Below, one piece after another: positions 11,911 through 19,519 of a DNA stretch of 20,104 nt. The stretch lies in NCBI GenBank assembly GCA_023433205.1, contig JAEZDS010000129.1, positions 1-20,104 on the forward strand, written 5' to 3'. Below the pieces are notes generated by a model. That model worked only from the letters and a program-made list of their open reading frames with translations, was not told where the DNA came from and did not search any database. The stretch is from Bacteroidota bacterium (GTDB taxonomy: Bacteria; Bacteroidota; Bacteroidia; B-17B0; Aurantibacillaceae). The number at the start of each line of letters is the position of its first letter. Position 1 is the stretch's first letter. A program made the translations under genes and the position numbers.

Positions 11911-12572
11911 TACTGATTATACTCTCTTTCCCCGAAAATCAGACTCCCCACCCTCACCATGTTACTGCCGCATTCAACAGCCAGCTGATAATCACCGCTC
12001 ATACCATAACTAAGTACCTGAAGCTGCGGATAAGCGTCTTTAAGCGAACTGTGAAAATCACGCACACTTAGAAATTCCCGGCGCACCTGTTCGGCATCAC
12101 CGGTGTTGCTGGCCATGGCCATAAAACCGCAGACCCGCACATTTTCAATGCCCTGAGCGGCTACTTCCTTCAAAAGGTCAGCGCATTCTCTCAGTGATAG
12201 TCCGAACTTGGTTTCCTCCGACGCGACGTGCAGCTGTAACAACACATTTATTACCCTCCCATTTTTCTCTGCCTGCTTGTTGATCTCCTTAAGCAGCTTA
12301 AAACTATCTACCCCGTGGATAAGATGAACAAATGACGCGATGTATTTTACCTTGTTGCTTTGAAGGTGACCAATAAAATGCCAGCGGATGTCAGATGGCA
12401 GTTCGTCGTGCTTCTGGACCATTTCCTGCACGTAGTTCTCGCCGAAATCGCGCTGCCCCGCTTCGTAGGCCTCTCTTAGCATTTGAGCAGACTTGGTTTT
12501 AGAAACTGCAACCAGTGTAACATCCTCTGGTAAGGTAGCTTTAAGGCGCAATAAATTTCCCTGTACTGACAT
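11910..12572 (-). CDS. yggS: YggS/PLPBP family pyridoxal-phosphate homeostasis protein
   Basis: This 220-residue single-domain protein has the alanine-racemase-like TIM-barrel fold. The PLP-binding lysine is Lys25 in VTLVAVSKTK. Other signatures are DFGENYVQEM, RWHFIGHLQSNKVKYI, LLQLHVASEETKFGL, VCGFMAMA, LSYGMSGDYQLAVECGSNMV and RVGSLIFGERE, which together line the cofactor phosphate site. The family binds PLP without known catalytic activity and balances B6 vitamers and amino/keto acid pools. Length is typical. It lies 2 nt after the DUF1015 gene and overlaps the HEAT-like gene, forming a three-gene minus-strand operon. Confidence 0.95.
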   Translation of the reverse strand: MSVQGNLLRLKATLPEDVTLVAVSKTKSAQMLREAYEAGQRDFGENYVQEMVQKHDELPSDIRWHFIGHLQSNKVKYIASFVHLIHGVDSFKLLKEINKQAEKNGRVINVLLQLHVASEETKFGLSLRECADLLKEVAAQGIENVRVCGFMAMASNTGDAEQVRREFLSVRDFHSSLKDAYPQLQVLSYGMSGDYQLAVECGSNMVRVGSLIFGEREYNQ

Positions 12573-12574
12573 GT

Positions 12575-13831
12575 TTACGAACCTGTTTCCTCGAAACTAT
12601 AAATCACCAGTCCGCTGCGCATCTTAGGTTCAACCCAGGTGCTTTTTGGCGGCATAATATTGTTGGTGTCTGCTATCCATTTAAGGTGCTTCATGGTAAC
12701 AGGAAACAATCCAAATGCCAGCTCCGCTTTTCCTTCGTCAACCGCCTTCTTAAGCGCGCCGGGACCCTTTACACCGGGAATAAAAGCGATGCGTTTGTCA
12801 ATTTTCAGATCGTGAATGTCGAACAATGGTGAAAGTATATGTTCGGTGAGAATGGAAGCGTCAAGACTTCCTACAGGATCGGCACTGTTGTACGTCCCTT
12901 CAAGGGCTTCAAGTGCATACCACTTTCCGCCACCATACATACTGATCTCGTGTTTTCTTACAGGACGATAGAGGTCTTCCTGCACTTCACGCACAGCAAA
13001 CTTATTTCCAAGTTCTGATAATAACTCTTCAAAACTGAGATTGTTCATGTCGCGGATAATGCGGTTGTAATCGTAGATCTTAAGTTGCGACTCGGAAAAA
13101 AATACCCCCAGAAAAAAATTAAAAGGCTCGTGACCTGTATAGTTCTTAAGGCTTTTTCTGCGTTTGAGTCCCAGCAATGTTGAAGACGCGGAGCGGTGAT
13201 GGCCATCGGCAATATAAATATGCGGGATAGCGCTAAACCGGGTGTTGATAAGCTCTACCTGCGAAGGTTCTGAAACAACCCACAGACTGTGTCGCACCCT
13301 GTCGGTGGTAGTAAAATCGTAATCGGCTCTGCCGCAGATCACTTTATTGATCGTGTTATCAATATCGCTGTCATTGGGGTAACAGAATAGAACCGGCTCA
13401 GCGTTAAACTCACACACATCAAGGTAATCCTTTAGTTTTTCCTCCCGTTGGGTGATGGTTTGCTCGTGCTTTTTTATCACCCCGTTCAGGTAATCATCAA
13501 TACTGGTGCAGGCAATGATGCCAACATAACTTTGGTTCTCCTTAAGCTGACGGTAGATATAATAACATGGCTGACTTTCGCGTTCAAAGACTTTGTCGGT
13601 ACAAAAATCCCTGAACCTGTTTTTTACCTTATTGAGGCGTTCCTTTGAACCCGGCCGTGTACGTTTACCATCTGCAAAATCGGGATTGATCACATGCAGA
13701 AATGTGTAAGGATTCCCTCTGAGTTTATCTTTCAGCTCACCGGTCTCATAACCGTCAACGCTGCGCGATGCTACCAGATGTACTTTGTCTGCTACGGGTC
13801 TGATTGCCTTAAAAGGAAGAATGCTGGCCAT
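12575..13831 (-). CDS. DUF1015 family protein
   Basis: This 418-residue protein begins MASILPFKAIRP, the typical DUF1015 opening. Further family marks are NPYTFLHVINPDFADGKRT, the ACTSIDDYLNGVIKKHE segment with HEQT, IYIADGHHRSASS (a conserved histidine-rich motif) and LTEHILSPLFDI near the C-terminus. Biochemical function is not settled for the family. In many Bacteroidota the gene is found beside serC/serA, and here serA is divergent across the adjacent intergenic region, which suggests a link to serine or phosphoserine metabolism (inference). The ATG at 13831 is preferred over a TTG at 13840 because that TTG is part of a TATATTTG promoter box; the mRNA would then be almost leaderless. First gene of the operon with yggS. 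Confidence 0.85.
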   Translation of the reverse strand: MASILPFKAIRPVADKVHLVASRSVDGYETGELKDKLRGNPYTFLHVINPDFADGKRTRPGSKERLNKVKNRFRDFCTDKVFERESQPCYYIYRQLKENQSYVGIIACTSIDDYLNGVIKKHEQTITQREEKLKDYLDVCEFNAEPVLFCYPNDSDIDNTINKVICGRADYDFTTTDRVRHSLWVVSEPSQVELINTRFSAIPHIYIADGHHRSASSTLLGLKRRKSLKNYTGHEPFNFFLGVFFSESQLKIYDYNRIIRDMNNLSFEELLSELGNKFAVREVQEDLYRPVRKHEISMYGGGKWYALEALEGTYNSADPVGSLDASILTEHILSPLFDIHDLKIDKRIAFIPGVKGPGALKKAVDEGKAELAFGLFPVTMKHLKWIADTNNIMPPKSTWVEPKMRSGLVIYSFEETGS

Positions 13832-13837
13832 AGGCTG

Positions 13838-13845
13838 CAAATATA
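13838..13845 (-). promoter_or_regulatory. -7 box (TATATTTG) for the DUF1015-yggS-HEAT operon
   Basis: On the minus strand TATATTTG is a perfect TAnnTTTG match ending 6 nt before the ATG at 13831. Transcription would begin within a few bases of the start codon. Confidence 0.6.
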
Positions 13846-14036
13846 ACCTGATTCTGCATTTAGGGTGCGGTCATATTTATTTATAGACAAAGGGAAAAAC
13901 CGATAATAGCTGTGTATACTATTGAAATACAGTGCCCCAATTCTCCCGATTGCCACTTATTGCAGATTCCAGGCGAAATTAAAAGCCTTAAGCTAAAAGA
14001 CCCTGGCGCTCTTTATGTGGCACACAAGGGAAAAAA

Positions 14037-14150
14037 CTGACCACCCCGAAAAACAAATCCCACTTTGCGCTCTTAGCGTGCTTTGCGCGAAACATTCTGA
14101 CCACCCCGAAAAACAAATCCCACTTTGCGCTCGTAGCGTATTGCGCGAAA
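14037..14150. repeat. 60-bp tandem repeat, two copies plus a weak partial third
   Basis: Copy 1 is 14037-14096 and copy 2 is 14097-14150. The first 36 bases of each are identical (CTGACCACCCCGAAAAACAA, then ATCCCACTTTGCGCTC). They then diverge slightly and copy 2 is a few bases shorter. GCGCTCTTTATGTG near 14006 may be a decayed third unit. The CTTTGCGC...CTTAGCGTGCTTTGCGCGAAA part belongs to a type of dispersed intergenic repeat seen in many environmental bacteria. It lies in the 371-nt gap between the divergent DUF1015 and serA genes; ORFs across it (RAKHAKSAK-type peptides) are spurious. Nothing else is recognisable in the gap. Confidence 0.85.
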
Positions 14151-14202
14151 TAGCATTTAACCAAATACAAATCCATAAATTTATGCCCTTAAAAACAAAA
14201 CT

Positions 14203-15156
14203 ATGGGAGCAGGAATATTAGCAAACGACGGAATAGATGAAACTGGCAAAAAAATGCTTGAAGAGGCTGGGTTTACAGTGATAACGGCCAAAGTGCCGCA
14301 GGAAAATCTGATTGCTGAGATTAACGCCAATAATTACACTGCACTAACAGTGCGCAGTGCCACAAAAGTCAGAAAAGACCTGATAGATGCCTGCCCAAAT
14401 CTGAAAGTAATAGGTCGCGGCGGTGTTGGAATGGATAATATTGATGTTGATTACGCCAGATCAAAAGGTATTGCCGTTATCAATACTCCCGCTGCTTCAA
14501 GCAATTCTGTAGCCGAGCTGGTTCTGGCGCATGCCTTCAGCGCCGCAAGATTTTTGTACGACAGCAACCGCAGAATGCCGGAAAATGGCAGCACAGCTTT
14601 TAACGAGCTCAAAAAGAAATATGCAGGCGGCACCGAACTCAGAGGCAAAACCTTTGGCATTATGGGAATGGGACGCATTGGCCAGGCTGTAGCAAAAATG
14701 GCTCTGGGTCTGGGAATGAAGGTGGTAACCCACGATCCCTTTGTAAAAGAGGCGGAGATTACACTTCAGATAGAAGGCGCAAATGATGTAAAAGTGAAAT
14801 TAAAAACTGTCAGTCCCGAAGAGGTATTCCGTACGGCCGATTACATAACCTTTCATGTACCGGGAGGTGAAGTGGCCGGTGAAAAAGAGCTGTCTGCCAT
14901 GAAAAAAGGAGTGGTGCTGATCAATACGGCAAGAGGAGGTGTAATCAATGAAGCCGCACTTCTTAAAGCGCTTGAAAGCGGACAGGTTGCTCACGCCTGC
15001 CTTGATGTTTTTAATGATGAACCAACACCCGGTCAGGCACTGCTTAAACACCCCCGCATTTCACTCACCCCGCATATAGGTGCGGCAACTCTTGAAGCGC
15101 AGGAACGAATTGGCGTGGAACTAGCCGAAAAACTGATAGAGGCCCTTAAATCCTGA
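14203..15156 (+). CDS. serA: D-3-phosphoglycerate dehydrogenase, short form
   Basis: This 317-residue NAD-dependent 2-hydroxyacid dehydrogenase catalyses the first committed step of serine synthesis. It opens ILANDGIDETGKKMLEEAGF, has the R-S-A-T-K-V substrate loop, the Rossmann motif GIMGMGRIGQAVAKMA (about residues 151-166), and the catalytic trio: Arg in INTARGGVINE, Glu in DVFNDEP and His in TPHIGAAT. There is no C-terminal ACT or intervening ASB domain, so it belongs to the short type without serine-binding regulatory domains. The ATG at 14203 gives the expected N-terminus. It is divergent from DUF1015 and convergent with the porin gene, with only 2 nt between the stop codons. The family includes other hydroxyacid dehydrogenases, but the loop motifs and neighbour favour SerA. 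Confidence 0.9.
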   Translation: MGAGILANDGIDETGKKMLEEAGFTVITAKVPQENLIAEINANNYTALTVRSATKVRKDLIDACPNLKVIGRGGVGMDNIDVDYARSKGIAVINTPAASSNSVAELVLAHAFSAARFLYDSNRRMPENGSTAFNELKKKYAGGTELRGKTFGIMGMGRIGQAVAKMALGLGMKVVTHDPFVKEAEITLQIEGANDVKVKLKTVSPEEVFRTADYITFHVPGGEVAGEKELSAMKKGVVLINTARGGVINEAALLKALESGQVAHACLDVFNDEPTPGQALLKHPRISLTPHIGAATLEAQERIGVELAEKLIEALKS

Positions 15157-15158
15157 TC

Positions 15159-16688
15159 TCAGAAACGAATGCCTGCGGTCGCGCCCAGCATACTGCTGTT
15201 AAAGTTGATCCTTGATCCCGTATTAAGCGTTGTGAACAGAAAATAATTTTCACTGCTCAGCCTTGTGAGCCACACCAGGTCAATATAAAATGATGAACCC
15301 GGTCTTATACCGGCGCCAAGGCTAAAGGTGTGCCTCACAAAATCTCCGGTAAAGGCATCGCCGAAAGGACTTCCCAGCATGGCGTAACCGGCACGAAACA
15401 TCAGGGGGTTTACGTTTATCTCGGCGCCTACTTTTACATTGTGTCCGGCACTGTATTTATCGCCTATCAGTTCATTAACTCCCGCAAAATCATCAATACT
15501 CCTGCTGCTGAACTGTGCCTTCCTGTAGTTGATCATTTCATAGTCAACAGAAACCACTGCGGCCTTATTAAAAATAAAAGCCGAGTTAATGCCTATTCGT
15601 GAAGGTGTAACCAGCCTGTACTCAAAACGTGCGGTGCCATCTACGGGGTCTGAAGCCAGCTCTTCAATACCGGGATCCTTGTCGAAATAAACACTAAGCT
15701 GACTGAAATAAATATCTGTGAGCCTGTAAATGGTTGGCGTATGGTAATAAAAACCCAGACGCAGCATGTCGTTCACCCGTGCTATACCGCCAAGCTTCAG
15801 GTTATAACCTGTTCCGGTCGTTTTGAAATACTCAATAAACTCCAGGCTGTGAAACGCGCCCATGTTCGCATAGTAATTGTTGAGTCCCGGAAAATCATCT
15901 ACAAATGTATGAGTGTAGGTGTCTGGAGAAGTAAAAACAATGCGCATGCTGTCATTGTCGTCGAATTCGGTGTGGCTTACAGCTGATTCGTATTCAACCC
16001 GTGGAATTCCAAGACTGGCCCCGATGTAATATTTGTCTTTGTAGCTATAGGCGTATGATATATTAAGATCGTTCTGCCTGCCGGCCTGCAACAGATCACG
16101 GCGTTGCAGCACTGTTCTCTTGGTGTCGAGCAGAGAAATGTACTGGCCGTTAAATGTGTCAAGCAGAAAGGCCTCAAAACCGAGGCCTTCATAAGCATAA
16201 TTAAGTGTGGAAGGGCTGCGCTGCTGCGAGGCAAGATTTTGCATGTCGCGGGCTATGGAACTGTTATTGGTATAACCGCTCATGCGTACGCTGTTGGAAA
16301 AATTCTGTACCTGTGTACTTGAAAATGCCAGCACATGACGGCTTTCAGGATCCTGACTGCTGTCCCAGGCCAAAGCCAGACCAAAATTATTAAAAACAAA
16401 ACGCAGATCGGGCAAAGAGGTTTTAGTATTATAGATCTCGGCGCTGTTATTTACAAACTTTAGTCCCCCGGAAAAAGAAAACTCTCCTTTTCTGAAAAGG
16501 GCAAGGCCCGAGGGATTATATGCAGCTGAACTAACATCGGCCCCTACGGCACCAAACGCTCCTCCCATGGCCAGCGCTCTGGATGTACCACCTGCACCAA
16601 CCCTGCTTAAACGAATTGCATCAACATCGGTTTGCGCGTTCAGAGCCAGTGTTGCTGAAACAATGGCTGCAAACAAAATCCTTCTCAT
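15159..16688 (-). CDS. OmpP1/FadL/TodX-type outer-membrane protein
   Basis: This 509-residue protein has a signal peptide (MRRILFAAIVSATLALNAQ) and then the FadL-family N-terminal pattern: ALAMGGAFGAVGADVSSAAY, then NPSGLALFRKGEFSFSGGL. Long amphipathic strands follow, for example LRLGFYYHTPTIYRLTDIYF and SRIGINSAFIFNKAAVVSVD, and the chain ends ATAGIRF with the terminal Phe expected for BAM insertion. FadL-like porins admit long-chain fatty acids or other hydrophobic compounds; the substrate here is unknown. It starts 11 nt after the stop of the upstream lipoprotein gene and shares its transcript. Confidence 0.85.
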   Translation of the reverse strand: MRRILFAAIVSATLALNAQTDVDAIRLSRVGAGGTSRALAMGGAFGAVGADVSSAAYNPSGLALFRKGEFSFSGGLKFVNNSAEIYNTKTSLPDLRFVFNNFGLALAWDSSQDPESRHVLAFSSTQVQNFSNSVRMSGYTNNSSIARDMQNLASQQRSPSTLNYAYEGLGFEAFLLDTFNGQYISLLDTKRTVLQRRDLLQAGRQNDLNISYAYSYKDKYYIGASLGIPRVEYESAVSHTEFDDNDSMRIVFTSPDTYTHTFVDDFPGLNNYYANMGAFHSLEFIEYFKTTGTGYNLKLGGIARVNDMLRLGFYYHTPTIYRLTDIYFSQLSVYFDKDPGIEELASDPVDGTARFEYRLVTPSRIGINSAFIFNKAAVVSVDYEMINYRKAQFSSRSIDDFAGVNELIGDKYSAGHNVKVGAEINVNPLMFRAGYAMLGSPFGDAFTGDFVRHTFSLGAGIRPGSSFYIDLVWLTRLSSENYFLFTTLNTGSRINFNSSMLGATAGIRF

Positions 16689-16699
16689 AAATAAAATAG

Positions 16700-17896
16700 T
16701 TAACGCCTTGGACTTCCTGAACCACCACTACCAGACCCTCTGGGACTCGACATACCGCCTCCGCTGCGTCCGCTGCCACCTGAATTTGATGGTGAGGGAC
16801 TCCACGTGCTGTTACGGCCTGGAGTTTGCTGCTGTTGCCTTTGCTGCTGCTGTTGCTGGCGAGGCTGCTGCTGCTGAGGGGTGCCTTCAGTAGCGCGACG
16901 GGATTGCGAACGCCTGTCAGGAGTACGGGCAGGCGCGTTCTCGTTCTGAGGCTGGCTGATCCTTCCCTGCTGCTGGTTGGTACTGCCCGGCGGATTTGCC
17001 GAATTATAAGCGCGCCGACTGCTGGTAGAACGTCGTTCGGTGAACCTTGGATTTTTTTCCTGCTCGCTCGCGACCGACTCCATGTACTGCCGCCTTACAC
17101 TGCTGCTTTCAGTGGCGCGGGTTGCGCCTGCGCCTCTCACAGAATTGCCGCCGCTGCTGCTGCCGCGCGGTCCATAATTTACCTGCTTGTAATTGCTGTT
17201 GGGATCGTAGCGGTTATAATACCCATACTGCGAGGCGTACATGCCATTGTAAAAACCGTTGTAATATCCCATGTTATAGCCTGCGCCAAAAGATGAATAT
17301 CCCCAGGGATCATAAAAGCCCGGCCTGTAACAGAAAGGATCATAGTAAGAGTACATATTATAGCCCCAGCTGTTAAAACAACTGCCGTAACCCATGCCCC
17401 AACCCATTCCCATTCGCATGCCCGGATTGTAACCCCAGCCGCTGCTGATGCCCATGCTGTACATGCCGAAACTGGCCGAGGGCATTCCCCAGCCGCTGTA
17501 AATGCTGGTGCCGTAAAAAGCAGGGTTCTGATTATACGAGTACATGTTTGTGTAATAGGGATCGTAATAACCGGTGCCTGGAAGTGGATTATGAAAACGA
17601 TTTATGCGCGAGGCGTATTCATAATCATAATAATCATCGGCGTTGTATTCGGGATCTTTGTAATAGGGATTATTGTCGTCCTGTACATTGTATTGCTCAG
17701 AAGTACCCTGCCTTGCCAGAGCTTCTTTCCTCGCCTGCTCTTCCCGGGCCATCTGAGCCAGCCTCCGCTCTTCTGCAGGATTGGCATACACATCGTCAGT
17801 ACCGGACAAAGCACCGGTGCTTTTACACCCGCTAAACAGCGCCCCGCTAATTGCAGCGATCATCAGAAATGTCTTCATTGTAAAGGTATTTTTCAT
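16700..17896 (-). CDS. Low-complexity surface lipoprotein, Tyr/Gly/Met-rich centre, Gln/Arg/Ser-rich tail
   Basis: This 398-residue protein has a lipoprotein signal with lipobox F-S-G-C (MIAAISGALFSGC), cysteine at residue 24. A short charged segment (EERRLAQMAREEQARKEALA) leads to a Tyr/Asn/Gly/Met-rich region (about residues 75-250; GMRMGMGWGMGYGS is the extreme), then an Arg/Ser/Gln-rich tail with poly-Gln runs (about 320-365) and a Gly/Ser/Pro end. No enzymatic domain is visible. Similar Bacteroidota proteins are annotated only by chance resemblance to repetitive eukaryotic proteins. A second in-frame ATG at 17878 gives an equally good, shorter signal. It is the first gene of an operon with the FadL-type porin and divergent from proS. 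An envelope or matrix role is inference. Confidence 0.75.
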   Translation of the reverse strand: MKNTFTMKTFLMIAAISGALFSGCKSTGALSGTDDVYANPAEERRLAQMAREEQARKEALARQGTSEQYNVQDDNNPYYKDPEYNADDYYDYEYASRINRFHNPLPGTGYYDPYYTNMYSYNQNPAFYGTSIYSGWGMPSASFGMYSMGISSGWGYNPGMRMGMGWGMGYGSCFNSWGYNMYSYYDPFCYRPGFYDPWGYSSFGAGYNMGYYNGFYNGMYASQYGYYNRYDPNSNYKQVNYGPRGSSSGGNSVRGAGATRATESSSVRRQYMESVASEQEKNPRFTERRSTSSRRAYNSANPPGSTNQQQGRISQPQNENAPARTPDRRSQSRRATEGTPQQQQPRQQQQQQRQQQQTPGRNSTWSPSPSNSGGSGRSGGGMSSPRGSGSGGSGSPRR

Positions 17897-18012
17897 AATC
17901 TGTTATACGGGGAGATTCTTAGTAAAAATACAAAAATGGATTCTGTCATTCCAGTATTTTGCAATATTTATACATTTAGCGGAAGGTTGCCGCGGCTCCG
18001 GCTTTTTGTTTC

Positions 18013-18020
18013 TATATTTA
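18013..18020 (+). promoter_or_regulatory. Probable -7 box (TATATTTA) for proS
   Basis: TATATTTA differs from TAnnTTTG at the last base and lies 9 nt before the proS ATG. It supports the start at 18030 rather than the long upstream extension of the frame. Confidence 0.35.
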
Positions 18021-18029
18021 ACACGAAAT

Positions 18030-19508
18030 ATGAGCAAAGTCATAACACAAAGAGAGCAGGATTACAGTAAATGGTACAATGATATTGTGGTACAGGCCGA
18101 TCTAGCCGATCACAGCGCCGTGAGGGGATGTATGGTGATAAAACCGCATGGTTTTGCCATCTGGGAGAACATGCAGCGCGCACTCGACAAAATGTTTAAG
18201 GACACCGGGCACGTTAACGCCTACTTCCCGCTTTTTATTCCCAAAAGTCTTTTTGAAGCGGAAGAAAAAAACGCGGAAGGATTTGCCAAGGAGTGCGCAG
18301 TGGTAACACATTACAGGTTAAAAACCGATCCGCTGAATGCAGGCAAGCTCATTGTTGACCCCGAAGCCAGGCTGGAGGAAGAACTGATCGTGCGGCCGAC
18401 CAGTGAAGCAATTATCTGGAATACTTACCGGGGCTGGATACAGAGCTACCGCGATCTGCCAATACTGGTGAACCAGTGGGCAAATGTGGTGCGGTGGGAA
18501 ATGAGGACGAGGCTCTTTTTGCGCACCGCTGAATTTTTGTGGCAGGAAGGTCACACCGCCCACGCTACAAAAGAAGAGGCGATTGAGGAGACCAAAAAAA
18601 TGCTGGAGGTTTACGCTGATTTTGCCGAGAACTGGCTGGCAATGCCGGTGCTTAAAGGCGTAAAAACTCCAGGCGAAAGATTTGCCGGAGCCGACGACAC
18701 CTATTGTATTGAGGCGCTGATGCAGGATGGCAAAGCCCTGCAGGCCGGCACTTCTCACTTTCTGGGTCAGAATTTCGCGAAAGCCTTTGATGTGAAGTTT
18801 GCCAATAAAGAAGGCAAACTTGATCATGTATGGGCAACAAGCTGGGGAGTTAGTACCAGGCTCATGGGGGCACTCATCATGAGCCATAGCGACGACAAGG
18901 GACTGGTGATCCCCCCAAAACTGGCTCCCGTGCAGGTGGTGATTGTTCCCATTTACAAAGGCGATGATGCGCTGGCGAAGATCAGTGGCATTGCGCAGGA
19001 CATTAAATCCAAATTGCAGTCACGCGGCATCTCGGTTAAATACGACAACCGCGATACGCAGCGCCCGGGCTGGAAATTCGCCGAATATGAATTAAAGGGC
19101 ATCCCTCTCCGCATAGCCATTGGAGAAAGAGACCTTGTCAATGGTACGGTGGAAGTTGCCAGAAGAGATGATCTTACCAAGGAAACAGTGAGCCTTGAGA
19201 ACATTGAACAATACATCCAGAATAGCCTTGAACAAATGCAAACCAGCCTGTTTATGCGTGCAAAAGAACGCATGAACAAGATGACAAAAAAAATTGACTC
19301 ATACGAAGATTTTAAAAAACAGCTGGATGAGGGTGGTGGATTTTTGCTGGCTCACTGGGACGGAACATCGGAAACTGAAGAAAAAATCAAAGAAGAAACA
19401 AAGGCCACCATTCGCTGCATTCCTCTGGATAATGAGCAGGAAGATGGCAAATGTATTTACTCGGGCAAACCAAGCACACAAAGGGTTGTGTTTGCGCGCG
19501 CCTATTAA
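18030..19508 (+). CDS. proS: Prolyl-tRNA synthetase, type 3 (archaeal/eukaryotic-like)
   Basis: This 492-residue cytoplasmic class II synthetase charges tRNA-Pro. It begins MSKVITQREQDYSKWYNDIV. Family motifs are RGCMVIKPHGFAIWENMQRA, LIVRPTSEAIIW, motif 2 RTAEFLWQEGHTAHATKEEA, GTSHFLGQNFAKAF, and motif 3 in STRLMGALIMSHSDDKGLVI, then PPKLAPVQVV and the anticodon-binding domain (YDNRDTQRPGWKFAEYELKG). It ends in ARAY; the C-terminal tyrosine is typical of this type. There is no editing (INS) domain, as expected. The C-terminal zinc-type region keeps only two of the usual cysteines (TIRCIP and GKCIYSGK). The open frame extends upstream to 17781, but conserved sequence starts at 18030. Confidence 0.97.
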   Translation: MSKVITQREQDYSKWYNDIVVQADLADHSAVRGCMVIKPHGFAIWENMQRALDKMFKDTGHVNAYFPLFIPKSLFEAEEKNAEGFAKECAVVTHYRLKTDPLNAGKLIVDPEARLEEELIVRPTSEAIIWNTYRGWIQSYRDLPILVNQWANVVRWEMRTRLFLRTAEFLWQEGHTAHATKEEAIEETKKMLEVYADFAENWLAMPVLKGVKTPGERFAGADDTYCIEALMQDGKALQAGTSHFLGQNFAKAFDVKFANKEGKLDHVWATSWGVSTRLMGALIMSHSDDKGLVIPPKLAPVQVVIVPIYKGDDALAKISGIAQDIKSKLQSRGISVKYDNRDTQRPGWKFAEYELKGIPLRIAIGERDLVNGTVEVARRDDLTKETVSLENIEQYIQNSLEQMQTSLFMRAKERMNKMTKKIDSYEDFKKQLDEGGGFLLAHWDGTSETEEKIKEETKATIRCIPLDNEQEDGKCIYSGKPSTQRVVFARAY

Positions 19509-19519
19509 AAACTCAGGCA

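Noticed and set aside
13988..14221. ORFs on both strands over the 60-bp repeats
   Set aside because: The peptides are themselves tandem repeats of the DNA unit (SAKWDLFFGVV twice) and have no coding support.
16826..17296. Long plus-strand frames opposite the lipoprotein
   Set aside because: Low-complexity, GC-rich sequence suppresses stops on the opposite strand; the minus strand has a proper lipoprotein signal and operon spacing.
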